A stretch of DNA of 64,000 nucleotides from Paenibacillus arenilitoris (GCF_014705655.1 NZ_JACXIY010000042.1:1-64000); one strand, 5' to 3'. Numbered from the stretch's first letter, positions 36,128-43,828 are shown. Numbers and translations are program-made. The notes: generated from the letters alone by a model not told the origin.

Positions 36128-36265
36128 ATGGAGAAAAAACAATGGACGTCGCTTTCCCTGGAAGTGATGGAAGTTTCCGAGACGATGGCAGGCTTTGGCG
36201 TATCGAAAATGGACTTCACTTACGTTGACGGCAAGCTCGTTGACATGGACGTGTATGATTCCTAG
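36128..36265 (+). CDS. Lasso peptide precursor A2 (paeninodin-like)
   Basis: 45 residues, ATG at 36128 with AGGAGGTG seven bases upstream, starting 262 bases after precursor A1. The leader is the same except Gln5 for Glu and Ser8 for Thr. The core (21-45) differs at three conservative positions: Val for Ile at core 5, Met for Ile at core 8, and Met for Leu at core 20. Thr19, the AGFG start, Asp at core position 9 and the C-terminal VYDS are unchanged, so the same enzymes should process both. It is the last gene before the terminator at 36291. Both precursors fall below usual gene-calling length limits. Confidence 0.93.
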   Translation: MEKKQWTSLSLEVMEVSETMAGFGVSKMDFTYVDGKLVDMDVYDS

Positions 36266-36290
36266 CATTTATCGTTTCTAAGCTCCGCGG

Positions 36291-36341
36291 AAAGCGCCGT
36301 AAAGGAATCACAGCTTCGGCTGTGCCTTTACGGCGCTTTTT
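36291..36341 (+). terminator. Strong terminator of the lasso operon
   Basis: A perfect 15-bp stem (36291-36305 with 36325-36339: AAAGCGCCGTAAAGG and complement), extended inside by CACAGC-TTCG-GCTGTG (36309-36324), ending in TTTTT. The A-run on the 5' side lets it also serve the convergent GH5 gene. Confidence 0.9.
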
Positions 36342-36359
36342 GCCGTTCCTCGGCCACGG

Positions 36360-38702
36360 TCAATACGTCGAAACAAGGAGGTTATCGAATACGGCCGTCT
36401 GATCGTACGTCCGCAAGCCGATGTACCCGCTGGTCAAGCTGGCGTCGTTGACGCTAATTTTTTTTACGCCGTCCACATAGGCTTTGAAGGAGCTTCCTTT
36501 CATCTCCAGCTTGAGCAAATACCACGTGCCGGGAGTGGCGATCATATTCGCTTCCCCGATGTTGGTCCAGCGATTGCCCAGTTTTTTGTACAGCTGGACT
36601 TTATTCAGATCGTAATTGATGCGCAAGGTGTACATGTAGGAGAAATCCGCATTTGCCCGGGCGACCAAGCCGGCGGAAGCGTTCGCTTGATCATTGTCGT
36701 ACGCTTTCAAGGCTGTCGTGATGGTGGCGTCGGAGTAGGTCGATCCGACAACGGCTTCCGCAATGCCGGATCCCGATTGCTTCAGCACGCTGTTGACGAT
36801 CGGAACGCTGTCGTGACTTACGTCTACGCCCAAGGACCAGCTGCCGCTAAGCGGGCTCCAGCTGCCGGAGCTATTGTTCTGGAAGGTGTCGCCAAATTGC
36901 CGGGGTTCGAACATGACCGCATCGGCCCTGAAGTTGGAACCGCCTCCATTTGCCGTCAGACGCACGTACTCTTCCGGTCCGCCGGCGAAATAGACCGTGT
37001 CGATCAGACGCCAACGGCCGCCGGCGATAGTCGTCTGGTTGATGGTGACCGTGTTCGTTACGCCGTTATGATAGACCGTAAATTGCGCGCTCTTAGCTGA
37101 GCCTTGATGGTACGGATAGCTTACATACACATTGTAGTACCCCGGTGCCGTAAGGTTCGGCCGCCACGTAGCCGTGCTTCCATTGGCGCTGCTGTAACGG
37201 GAGCCGCCGCCGTAGCTGCCGCCAAGCGTGCTCGCCCCCCATGTTCCGGTCTCGGCGTAGCCGCCGCTTTCTTCATCGACGACGATCCCGCTTCTCGCCT
37301 TTATCGGACCGACGACGTTGGAATACGGGGAATAAGAGCCGTGCTTGTTCTTCGCTTTCACCCGATAGTAATAGCTTGTGCCGTCCTCGGCGGACGCATC
37401 GTCGAATATCGGTACGGCGAACGTATAATGGCGCGGCGCGGAAACATCGTCCGTTACGTCGCTGCCTACCGTCGTCCATGGACCGGATGAGCTTGTCGAA
37501 CGTTCGACGGTATAGGCGCTTGCCCCCGAAACGCCCTTCCAGGAGAGAGTATGCACGGAGTCGGCAGGGTGCATGACGGGCGCATCGGGTATCGGCCAAG
37601 AAGGAACGGTCGATCCTTTCATCGAGTAGGCATACTCGCGCAGCAGGTCGATGATGGCCGTTTCGTTCGCCCAGTCGCCGGAAGCGAAGCCGGGATAGCG
37701 CGAATAGGCCCAGGCTCCGACGGGAGGCCAATGCCAGCCGCCCATCTTGTGATGGTGCATGCCGCCCCAGAACATGGCGCCCGAAGTTCCGTTGTTCTGA
37801 ACGATGTCCAGCAGCTGCTCGGTTTCCGCGGGGGAATAGTCGCCGAATTCGCCGATGATCAACACCTTTTTTCCCGTTGTTTTATCTCTCCATTCCTTGA
37901 GCTTCGAAGCCATGTCGACATTGTGATAGTTGTAAATATGCGGAACGATTATATCGATATTGCTGTCGTTCAGCGCATTCGGCCTAATGCCTTGCGCCCG
38001 AACGTAGCCCCCGTCGGCGAGAAGGTGGTTGGCATCCAGGCTTTTGACGTACGCCGCCATTTCGCTTACCCAGCCGTCCGTGGAAGGAAGCTCGTTGCCC
38101 AGCTGCCATGCGAGAATGGCTTTATCGTTTTTGTATGGCACGCCCGTATACGAATTGGTTCGGTTAATGACGTATTGCATGAAATTTTTGAAGTCCTGCT
38201 TCACGGTCGGATCGCTCCAAAATTCATTCGCCGTTTTCCCGCGGAAGGCCGCCCAATCGGCAATTCCTCCGATATAGTTGTACTTATCCACGAACGGTAT
38301 AATGAGTCGGATATTGTGCTGGTTTGCCAGCTGAACAATTTTATCCAAAAGCATGAATGCGCTTTCATTATAATCGTTTGGCCCCATCACATGCCGGAAA
38401 GTACCCAGGGGATCGCTGCTCATCTTCACTTCGAACGGATACAAGCGAATGACGTTAATCCCCGAGCCGGCGGCCGCCCGGATCGCATCCTCGATTTCCG
38501 ACGGATCCGTCCATGCCCGGTTCAAGAGCGGCTGGTTCGTTCCGACAAATCGATACGCGGCCGTCCCCTCCATCAACGTGTCCCCGCTGCGCGTGATATA
38601 CGATGTAAATCCCGCATCGGCGCGAGCCGGCCACAAGTTGAAAAAAGTGTCGAGCGCAAGCAGCATAACGGCCAAGGTGACGAGTTTCAACCATCTGTTC
38701 AT
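36360..38702 (-). CDS. Secreted GH5-type glycoside hydrolase with FnIII and carbohydrate-binding domains
   Basis: 780 residues. ATG at 38702 has GGAGG (38716-38712) nine bases upstream; a longer start at 38738 lacks an RBS. A signal peptide (WLKLVTLAVMLLALDTFF) ends near PARADA. The catalytic TIM barrel (about 30-370) resembles GH5 mannanases/cellulases, with acid/base Glu204 in WQLGNELPS and nucleophile Glu285 in IIGEFGDY. A fibronectin III-like domain follows (SAYTVERSTSSSGPWTTV near 435), then a golvesin-type beta module (ADAVMFEP at its end) and a C-terminal LamG/jelly-roll-like domain (WYLLKLEMKGSSFKAYVDGV). It would cut a beta-mannan or beta-glucan outside the cell. Convergent with the lasso operon. 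Confidence 0.88.
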   Translation of the reverse strand: MNRWLKLVTLAVMLLALDTFFNLWPARADAGFTSYITRSGDTLMEGTAAYRFVGTNQPLLNRAWTDPSEIEDAIRAAAGSGINVIRLYPFEVKMSSDPLGTFRHVMGPNDYNESAFMLLDKIVQLANQHNIRLIIPFVDKYNYIGGIADWAAFRGKTANEFWSDPTVKQDFKNFMQYVINRTNSYTGVPYKNDKAILAWQLGNELPSTDGWVSEMAAYVKSLDANHLLADGGYVRAQGIRPNALNDSNIDIIVPHIYNYHNVDMASKLKEWRDKTTGKKVLIIGEFGDYSPAETEQLLDIVQNNGTSGAMFWGGMHHHKMGGWHWPPVGAWAYSRYPGFASGDWANETAIIDLLREYAYSMKGSTVPSWPIPDAPVMHPADSVHTLSWKGVSGASAYTVERSTSSSGPWTTVGSDVTDDVSAPRHYTFAVPIFDDASAEDGTSYYYRVKAKNKHGSYSPYSNVVGPIKARSGIVVDEESGGYAETGTWGASTLGGSYGGGSRYSSANGSTATWRPNLTAPGYYNVYVSYPYHQGSAKSAQFTVYHNGVTNTVTINQTTIAGGRWRLIDTVYFAGGPEEYVRLTANGGGSNFRADAVMFEPRQFGDTFQNNSSGSWSPLSGSWSLGVDVSHDSVPIVNSVLKQSGSGIAEAVVGSTYSDATITTALKAYDNDQANASAGLVARANADFSYMYTLRINYDLNKVQLYKKLGNRWTNIGEANMIATPGTWYLLKLEMKGSSFKAYVDGVKKISVNDASLTSGYIGLRTYDQTAVFDNLLVSTY

Positions 38703-39016
38703 GCCATTATTCCTCCTTATTTTCAAATGGCCATCCACTTGAACGACATCTACGGAACGACTGCGGCATCAGCTTGGGGAGAATCCCCTAATACAACATA
38801 TGAAAGCGGATACAAAAAACTTGCCTCTATACTAAAACATTAATCTGACCATCCTATTCACGCGGCGGGCAGGAGGTTCTAAACGAATGGCCGGCGCTTG
38901 CGAAATTTTCGTCGAATCGGAAATTGGCGCTGCAAGCATAAAAAAACAGGCCGGTTAATGGCAGGATTGACCATTAACCGACCTGTATAGGTCCTGGAAA
39001 ATAAAGAAAGGCAGCG
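38703..39016. other. Intergenic region upstream of GH5, with terminator and hairpin
   Basis: No gene. It holds the terminator at 38941-38985 and a GGGGA-GAA-TCCCC hairpin (38776-38788) in the expected upstream or leader region of the GH5 gene. A clear promoter was not identified. Confidence 0.45.
38941..38985 (-). terminator. Terminator of the XRE regulator gene
   Basis: Stem CAGGCCGGTTAATGG (38947-38961) with CCATTAACCGACCTG (38971-38985), one mismatch, followed on the minus strand by TTTTTT (complement of 38941-38946). Lies just after the stop of the XRE gene at 39017. Confidence 0.8.
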
Positions 39017-39373
39017 TTATTCTTGTTTGGGCAAAGCGCGGTCCCGAAGCACGCGTTCGAGCAAACTCCGGATCAGGTCGAGATCGTCCTTCTCCAGAGG
39101 GACGCCGTCCCAATGCAGCTGCTCCACGTTCAAGTATTCCTTCGCGTTATGATTAAGCTCGGCAGGCGGATCGGGGTGATCGGTAAGGCCTAGAAGATAG
39201 TCCGCGGACGTGCGCAATTTTCGGGAAATCGTCTGGATCGATTCGATCGTCGGCTGTCGGTATCCCGATTCGTAACCCGCATAGGTGCTTTTGGCCACGC
39301 CGACGTAGTCGGCCACTTCCTGCATGGTCAACTTTCTGCTCTTCCGCAGCTGCTTCAGTCTCTTCGCAAACAT
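39017..39373 (-). CDS. XRE-family transcriptional regulator
   Basis: 118 residues, ATG at 39373 with GGGGG upstream on the minus strand. The N-terminal Cro/CI-type helix-turn-helix covers about residues 4-62 (RLKQLRKSRKLTMQEVADYV, STYAGYESGYRQPTIESIQ, ADYLLGLTD), the usual SinR/Xre-like layout. The C-terminal half is short and acidic/helical (LEKDDLDLIRSLLERVL) and may mediate dimerisation. Target genes unknown; the palindrome array at 39839-40109, upstream of this gene, could contain binding sites, but that is only a guess. Not obviously linked to the neighbouring glycosidase. Confidence 0.9.
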   Translation of the reverse strand: MFAKRLKQLRKSRKLTMQEVADYVGVAKSTYAGYESGYRQPTIESIQTISRKLRTSADYLLGLTDHPDPPAELNHNAKEYLNVEQLHWDGVPLEKDDLDLIRSLLERVLRDRALPKQE

Positions 39374-39720
39374 TTTTCTCTGCCCCCATTTATGTGATAC
39401 GCTTGCAAAATCAGTATATCAATCTTTTGGCAGACTTGCCATAGATGGAAGTAGGCAGATAGGCTGAAAAAATGATGAAAGCGCCCCGCGCCCATTCGAC
39501 TCCTGGTTTCCGTGCGAAGGTCGCACCGATAGGACTGTAACGAATAGTCGGGCGTGCATATGGACGGTTAATCAGGATAGGGTCTTCGGATCCAACGTCG
39601 GATTAAGGGAGGATGGTGCGGTTTGCCGCTCAGGGCGGGCATCGCCGATAGGCTCGGCGCCGATCCGAGGGGAACGATCGATGCAGAACGGCCAGTCAGG
39701 CCTGAGAATGAGGGGGTTCT

Positions 39721-39792
39721 GTTGCACGAAATGCAGCGTAGATGGAACGCTTTCGACAGTAGCGGCGATCCGTTGTACGAAGTGCAATGTAG
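39721..39792. repeat. Degenerate direct repeat, 51-bp spacing
   Basis: GTTGCACGAAATGCAGCGTAG (39721-39741, one base over the printed limit omitted here as its final G) recurs as GTTGTACGAAGTGCAATGTA at 39772-39791, 51 bases later, with a few transitions. Function unknown; it borders the palindrome array. Confidence 0.55.
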
Positions 39793-39817
39793 GTACGTCG
39801 GCATGATCGAACGGCCG

Positions 39818-40109
39818 CAGAAACGCCGGATTCGCGAGATCAGGTCTAAAAATTAGACCTGATCGGCCCAAACCTGCCCAAAACGCGGCAACAGGTTTAA
39901 AAATTAGATCTGATGCGGACAAAACCCCGACTTATCGCCCTAGAACCGCCGGATTCGCGAAATCAGGTCTAAAAATTAGATCTGATCAGCCCAAACCGGC
40001 CCAAAACGCGGCAACAGGTCTAAAAATTAGATCTGATGCGGACAAAACCCCGGCTTGCGTCCGCAGAAACGCCGGATTCGCGAGATCAGGTCTAAAAATT
40101 AGATCTGAT
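39818..40109. repeat. 123-bp tandem repeat array with five palindromes
   Basis: CCGGATTCGCGA recurs at 39826, 39949 and 40072, giving a 123-bp period and about 2.3 copies. Each full unit has two copies of a palindrome around TCTAAAAATTAGA: at 39839-39863 (perfect 11-bp arms ATCAGGTCTAA), 39891-39914, 39962-39986, 40014-40037 and 40085-40109. Spacer segments (GCCCAAAACGCGGCAACAGG, TGATGCGGACAAAACCCCG) are also repeated. It lies between two minus-strand genes (40162 and 39373). It could be a multi-site operator, an mRNA-structure element or a species-specific intergenic repeat. Confidence 0.85.
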
Positions 40110-40161
40110 GCCCACACCGTCGCCCCGAACCCGGGGGGCTCTACCGGGAGCGCTCTCCCCG

Positions 40162-41352
40162 TCAGTTCCCGATCGACGCGTGCGCAAACCGCCAAGGAGA
40201 CCGGACGGACTCGCGCTTCAATTGGAATAAGTAGCGGGCGCGCTCCCGCGAGCCATCCCTCGCTTCCATCGCGACCGGCACGGCAACCTCCGCGGACAAA
40301 TTCCCGTCCGTTCCCATGCCCTGCTCCGGCTCGCCGGCGCCTCCGGATTCTCGGCTGTCCTTCTTCAGTCGCTGCTCCTGAATCGAGCTAAGCCGCACCA
40401 TCTCCCGAACGATCGCGTCGCTTTCTTCCGTCGGAAGCCCGGCGGTCAACTGGCCGAGCAGCTCCGGGTCATGATGGTTCATGACGACGACCACGGTCTT
40501 GGCCAGCACGGCCGGCGAAGCCACGTCGAAATACGGCTGCAGGCCGCCGGCCGCTTTGTGCACCATCAGCTGATGGGCCAGATCGGGCTGGTCGGACTTA
40601 TGCGTGCTGCTCAAATAAAAGTGAATGCAGAAGTGGCCGGAAAAATCGTTGTCCGGAATGCCGTCTCCGCCATGCGGCATGCCGTTCATGGAAGCGGCGA
40701 CCCACTTACCGTCCGAATGGACGAGCACCGCCTTCCGCTTCCAGCTCCATTTGTCCCGGTAAATGTGCTTCATGATTTGCGTATCCTTCTTCGTGAGCGG
40801 CTGCACGTCGGCATGGTCGCTGCCCGCGCGCCGTTGTACCCGGAACGTAAGGCCGCTTTCGATATCCGTCACCGAAAAGACGCTTTTTCTCGGAAGCAGC
40901 TCCTTGGCCTCTTCCCAAGCGACCAGCTTGCCGTAATGCCGCTGTCTCAGCGCGGAGGCGTACCGGAGCAGAAGGTCGGCGGCTTGGCCGGACAGCACGA
41001 TCCGCTCGCGGCCTTCCTCCTTCCATAGATTGCCGGTTTCCTCGAGCCGATAAAGCTCTAACCCGCCGCCGGCCTCCGCGATCGTCAGCTCTACGTCCCG
41101 CAGCAGTGCGGGAGCCGGGGCTGCTTCCCTAGCGGCCTTGCCAAGGGCGCTCGTAAGCTCGCGGTTCGTGAAGCGCAGCTCGCTGGCGAATTCCGCCTTC
41201 GAGCTGGCGCGCACGTACATCGCCACGCGGACCTCGTCTATTTTTTTGCCGGCAGCCGCTGTCGGCTCCGTTAGGCCGCATAGGCCGAGCCATGCCGCGG
41301 CAACGATCGTTGCGGCAGTCCAGCGAAGCAGCTTTGCCGCTGCTTTGTTCAT
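40162..41352 (-). CDS. Secreted protein of unknown function
   Basis: 396 residues. ATG at 41352 has GGAGGG (41364-41359) six bases upstream; 41355 is an alternative. The N-terminus is a signal sequence (LLRWTAATIVAAAWLGLCGL, then TEPTAAAG); LGLC could form a lipobox, but signal peptidase I cleavage at TAAAG is also possible. The central part has a well-defined motif set: VFSVTDIESGLTFRVQRRAG, SHADVQ-like DHADVQPLT, NGMPHGGDGIPDNDFSGHFC and IHFYLSSTHKSDQPDLAHQL. The conserved-looking His, Asp and Cys residues suggest a metal- or Cys-based active site, and similar motifs occur in uncharacterised Bacillales exported proteins. Ends with a charged low-complexity region. No function is assigned. 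Confidence 0.75.
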   Translation of the reverse strand: MNKAAAKLLRWTAATIVAAAWLGLCGLTEPTAAAGKKIDEVRVAMYVRASSKAEFASELRFTNRELTSALGKAAREAAPAPALLRDVELTIAEAGGGLELYRLEETGNLWKEEGRERIVLSGQAADLLLRYASALRQRHYGKLVAWEEAKELLPRKSVFSVTDIESGLTFRVQRRAGSDHADVQPLTKKDTQIMKHIYRDKWSWKRKAVLVHSDGKWVAASMNGMPHGGDGIPDNDFSGHFCIHFYLSSTHKSDQPDLAHQLMVHKAAGGLQPYFDVASPAVLAKTVVVVMNHHDPELLGQLTAGLPTEESDAIVREMVRLSSIQEQRLKKDSRESGGAGEPEQGMGTDGNLSAEVAVPVAMEARDGSRERARYLFQLKRESVRSPWRFAHASIGN

Positions 41353-41509
41353 CATGATCCCTCCGAATGGCAAATTAGCTCTATTCAGTATTTTTAACTC
41401 GGCGTCTTAATATACAGCATGGCGCAAGCCGCAGTTCCGGATGCGTATGTCCGCGCCGTTTTTGAAACATACTAAGCCGGTTACTTTTTGATTTAGGAGC
41501 TGACGGAAT

Positions 41510-42451
41510 ATGGGTTGGGATTGGATTTTGGCCCTTTTAATGCTGATGCAGCCCGCGGAGCGGCCCGATACGTTGTCGATCGAGCAGCAGGGACAACCGA
41601 TCGCCGAATTCAGGAATCAGGATTATATTCATCCCCTTCCCGGGGTGCCGCTCGTGGACGACGATAAATTGAACAAGCTGATGGATGCCGTGGACAAAAA
41701 AACGGTGCGCAAGCCGGTTAACGCCACCCTCGACGGAGCGGGCAGAATCGTGCCGGAGAAGACCGGCAGCAGGCTCGACCGCCTAAGCTTGAAGAAGCAG
41801 CTGTATGGCTTCGTCTATGAAGGAGAGGCGACGAGGCTGGAAGTTCCGCTTCTGACGACTTATCCGAAGGTGGACAGCGAAATTTTGTCCGCGATCAAAG
41901 CGAGGCGGATCGGGCAGTATGTCACCTACTACAACAGCCGCAACAAAAACCGGTCGTACAACATTGCCTTGGCCGCCAAGGCGATCAACAATTACGTCGT
42001 ATTTCCCGGCGAGAAATTTTCGTTCAACGAGGTCGTCGGCAAGCGGACGAAGGAGAAGGGCTATTTGCGCGCGCCCGTCATCGTAAGGGGCGAAGTGTAC
42101 GAGGATGTCGGCGGCGGCATCTGCCAAATCTCCTCGACGCTATACAACGCGGTCGACCGGGCGGGGCTCAAAATCGTCGAGCGGTATTCGCATAGCCGCC
42201 ACGTGCCGTACGTGCCGCCGGGGCGTGACGCGACAGTCAGCTGGTACGGACCGGATTTCGTGTTTACGAACAATTACAGCCAGCCCGTTCTGATCCGGGC
42301 TTTTGCCAGAAACGGACAGGTAAGCGTGGCGCTTTGCTCCTCGGAAATGCTGGAAGTGAAGAAGCGCGAGGTGCCGAGCGCCTCGAAGAAGCTGCCGGAG
42401 GAGATCAGGCTGGACATGAACGTGAACGGGATGAAGCGGCAGCAGCCTTAA
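41510..42451 (+). CDS. VanW family protein
   Basis: 313 residues, ATG at 41510 with TTTAGGAGC upstream. The N-terminus has a short hydrophobic stretch (WDWILALLMLM), possibly a signal or anchor. The VanW domain spans about 125-280: YVTYYNSRNKNRSYNIALAA, VVFPGEKFSFNEVVGKRT, GYLRAPVIVRGEVYEDVGGG, ICQISSTLYNA, RYSHSRHVPYVPPGRDATVS and FTNNYSQPVLI. The GGGICQ(I/V)SSTLY signature is diagnostic. VanW occurs in vancomycin-resistance loci and, far more commonly, as a cell-wall- or germination-associated protein in Bacillales; its biochemical role is unknown. No van ligase genes are nearby, so resistance is not implied. Confidence 0.92.
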   Translation: MGWDWILALLMLMQPAERPDTLSIEQQGQPIAEFRNQDYIHPLPGVPLVDDDKLNKLMDAVDKKTVRKPVNATLDGAGRIVPEKTGSRLDRLSLKKQLYGFVYEGEATRLEVPLLTTYPKVDSEILSAIKARRIGQYVTYYNSRNKNRSYNIALAAKAINNYVVFPGEKFSFNEVVGKRTKEKGYLRAPVIVRGEVYEDVGGGICQISSTLYNAVDRAGLKIVERYSHSRHVPYVPPGRDATVSWYGPDFVFTNNYSQPVLIRAFARNGQVSVALCSSEMLEVKKREVPSASKKLPEEIRLDMNVNGMKRQQP

Positions 42452-42569
42452 CCGGCCATTGCCGGGATAGACGAGCCGGTCCGGAGGCGATAGTAACAAG
42501 TCCGCGGACTTTTTAATTTTTACGGACATGAGAGCTCTTATTTCGATGAAACGGTTATCTTATCATTTT

Positions 42570-42702
42570 TAACGGACAGGAGAGCCGCTATCGGCTTGTT
42601 ATTCCTTATTTCTTGTCCCAATTAGGCGGAATAAGGTCGCTCCAGTCCGTTACCTATTCAAATCGTCCTCTTTCGGCCTAATAGCGGCTGCTGAGTCCGT
42701 TA
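42570..42702. repeat. Long-spaced inverted repeat
   Basis: TAACGGACAGGAGAGCCGCT (from 42570) pairs with TAGCGGCTGCTGAGTCCGTT (from 42682); about 17 of 21 positions are complementary across ~90 bases. A related ACGGACATGAGAGCTC copy lies at 42531. Likely a small intergenic repeat family; role unknown. Confidence 0.5.
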
Positions 42703-42750
42703 GCGCAACTTGCGATTGACAAACCTTTCCGATTCACATAAAGTTAGACT

Positions 42751-42766
42751 ATGTAAACGTTTACGT
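42751..42766 (+). promoter_or_regulatory. LacI-family operator (autoregulation)
   Basis: Perfect 12-bp palindrome GTAAACGTTTAC (42753-42764), 57 bases before the regulator gene. The same core occurs before the transporter operon, so the regulator at 42821 probably controls its own gene and the fructan genes. Confidence 0.75.
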
Positions 42767-42820
42767 ATAAAGCGACGCAGACGATTTGCAACAATAGACG
42801 AATAACTTGGGTGTGAGGAA

Positions 42821-43828
42821 ATGGGCGATAGCAAAAATATAAGCATCAAGGACGTGGCCAAGCAGGCCAATGTGTCGACGGCGACGGTGTCGCATGTCAT
42901 CAACGGCACGAGGTACGTGTCCGAGGAGACGAAGCGCAAGGTGCATGAGGCGATGGAGGATTTGAACTATCGCATTAATTCCGTCGCGCGTTCCTTAAGA
43001 AGCCGCAAGTCGCGCGTCATCGCGTTTCTTGCTCCGATTCTCGCCTCGGAAACGTCGAATTATTTTTTCATGTCGGTCGCGGCGGGCATCCAGAGCGTGC
43101 TGAAGCAGCAAGAGTATCATCTCATGCTGTCCGATTCGCACGAGGAGGAGGAATACGAGGCCGACGAGATCCGCATGTTAGGCTCCCAAATGATCGACGG
43201 CCTCATTATGGCGCCGGCCGGGAGGGAGCCCGATTACGAGCGCCTGTTCGGCGATTACCCCGTCCTGTACTTGGACCGGGTTCCCCATGACAGCGGGAAG
43301 CGGGATTGCGTCGTCGTCGACAACAAGAACGTATCCAAGGAAGCGGTGAGCATGCTGATCGGCCAAGGGCACAGAAGAATCGCCTACTTGTCCGGGCCGA
43401 ATATGCTGACCACGACGGAGGAGCGGTTCGCCGGCTATCTCGAAGCTTTGACCGAAGCGGGCCTGGATGCCGAACCGGACCTGATCGGCATGGGAGAAGT
43501 ATCGCTCGGAAGCGGCTACAAGCTGACGGAGTCGCTGATGAGGCACCGGCCTACCGCGATTTTCGTGACGGACAACGTCATGGCGATGGGCGTTATGTTT
43601 TATTTGCAGGAGAAAAAGATCGCCGTGCCGGACCAAATCGCGGTCGTCGCGTACGACGCGTTTCAGTGGACGCGCATTACGTCCCCGCCGCTGACGGTCA
43701 TTGAGCAGCCGGCCTTCGAGCTCGGCGTGAAAGCGGCGGAAGTCATGCTTGAGCGGATCAACAACGCGGCGCTGCCCCGTCAAGTGCATCGTTTGACGGC
43801 CAAACTCGTAGTCAGACAATCGAGCTGA
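42821..43828 (+). CDS. LacI-family transcriptional regulator of the fructan locus
   Basis: 335 residues, ATG at 42821 (upstream GTGTGAGG). N-terminal LacI helix-turn-helix (SIKDVAKQANVSTATVSHVI, then NGTRYVSEETKRKV) with hinge region LNYRINSVARSLRSRKS; the remainder is a periplasmic-binding-protein-like effector domain (VIAFLAPILA, DGLIMAPAG, DNKNVSKEAVSMLIGQGHRR, TAIFVTDNVMAMGV, QIAVVAYDAF). It resembles CcpA/RbsR-type regulators; the effector is probably a fructo-oligosaccharide or fructose derivative, judged from the downstream genes. Palindromic operators lie before its own gene and before the transporter gene at 44049, which suggests autoregulation plus control of the fructan operon. Confidence 0.93.
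   Translation: MGDSKNISIKDVAKQANVSTATVSHVINGTRYVSEETKRKVHEAMEDLNYRINSVARSLRSRKSRVIAFLAPILASETSNYFFMSVAAGIQSVLKQQEYHLMLSDSHEEEEYEADEIRMLGSQMIDGLIMAPAGREPDYERLFGDYPVLYLDRVPHDSGKRDCVVVDNKNVSKEAVSMLIGQGHRRIAYLSGPNMLTTTEERFAGYLEALTEAGLDAEPDLIGMGEVSLGSGYKLTESLMRHRPTAIFVTDNVMAMGVMFYLQEKKIAVPDQIAVVAYDAFQWTRITSPPLTVIEQPAFELGVKAAEVMLERINNAALPRQVHRLTAKLVVRQSS

Larger units (their letters stand above)
39374..40161. other. Gene-free intergenic region (788 bases)
   Basis: No convincing gene on either strand; the short minus-strand frames are read through the repeats. It contains the 51-bp direct repeat and the 123-bp palindrome array described separately. Confidence 0.6.
42452..42820. other. Intergenic region with inverted repeats and LacI-type operator
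   Basis: No gene. A palindrome AAGTCCGCGGACTT (42498-42511) followed by T-rich sequence may be a weak terminator for vanW. Copies of an ACGGACA-GAGAG element lie at about 42531 and 42571, an inverted copy at 42682-42702, and the operator at 42753-42764. Confidence 0.5.

Noticed and set aside
36034..36228. 64-codon frame with its own GGAGGA and ATG between the lasso precursors
   Set aside because: It is explained as a decayed copy of the cyclase 3' end and runs out of frame through precursor 2.
37551..38843. 430-codon frame antisense to the GH5 gene
   Set aside because: Shadow of the GH5 reading frame, with no RBS or recognisable domain.
39568..39922. Minus-strand frames in the repeat region
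   Set aside because: Their protein sequence simply reflects the DNA repeats (duplicated YLHC/FHLRC-like segments).
39818..40109. CRISPR array
   Set aside because: The period is 123 bp, the spacers are themselves repeated, and no cas genes are present.
41510..42451. VanW as evidence for vancomycin resistance
   Set aside because: No vanHAX or vanRS genes nearby; VanW proteins are common in Bacillales without resistance.
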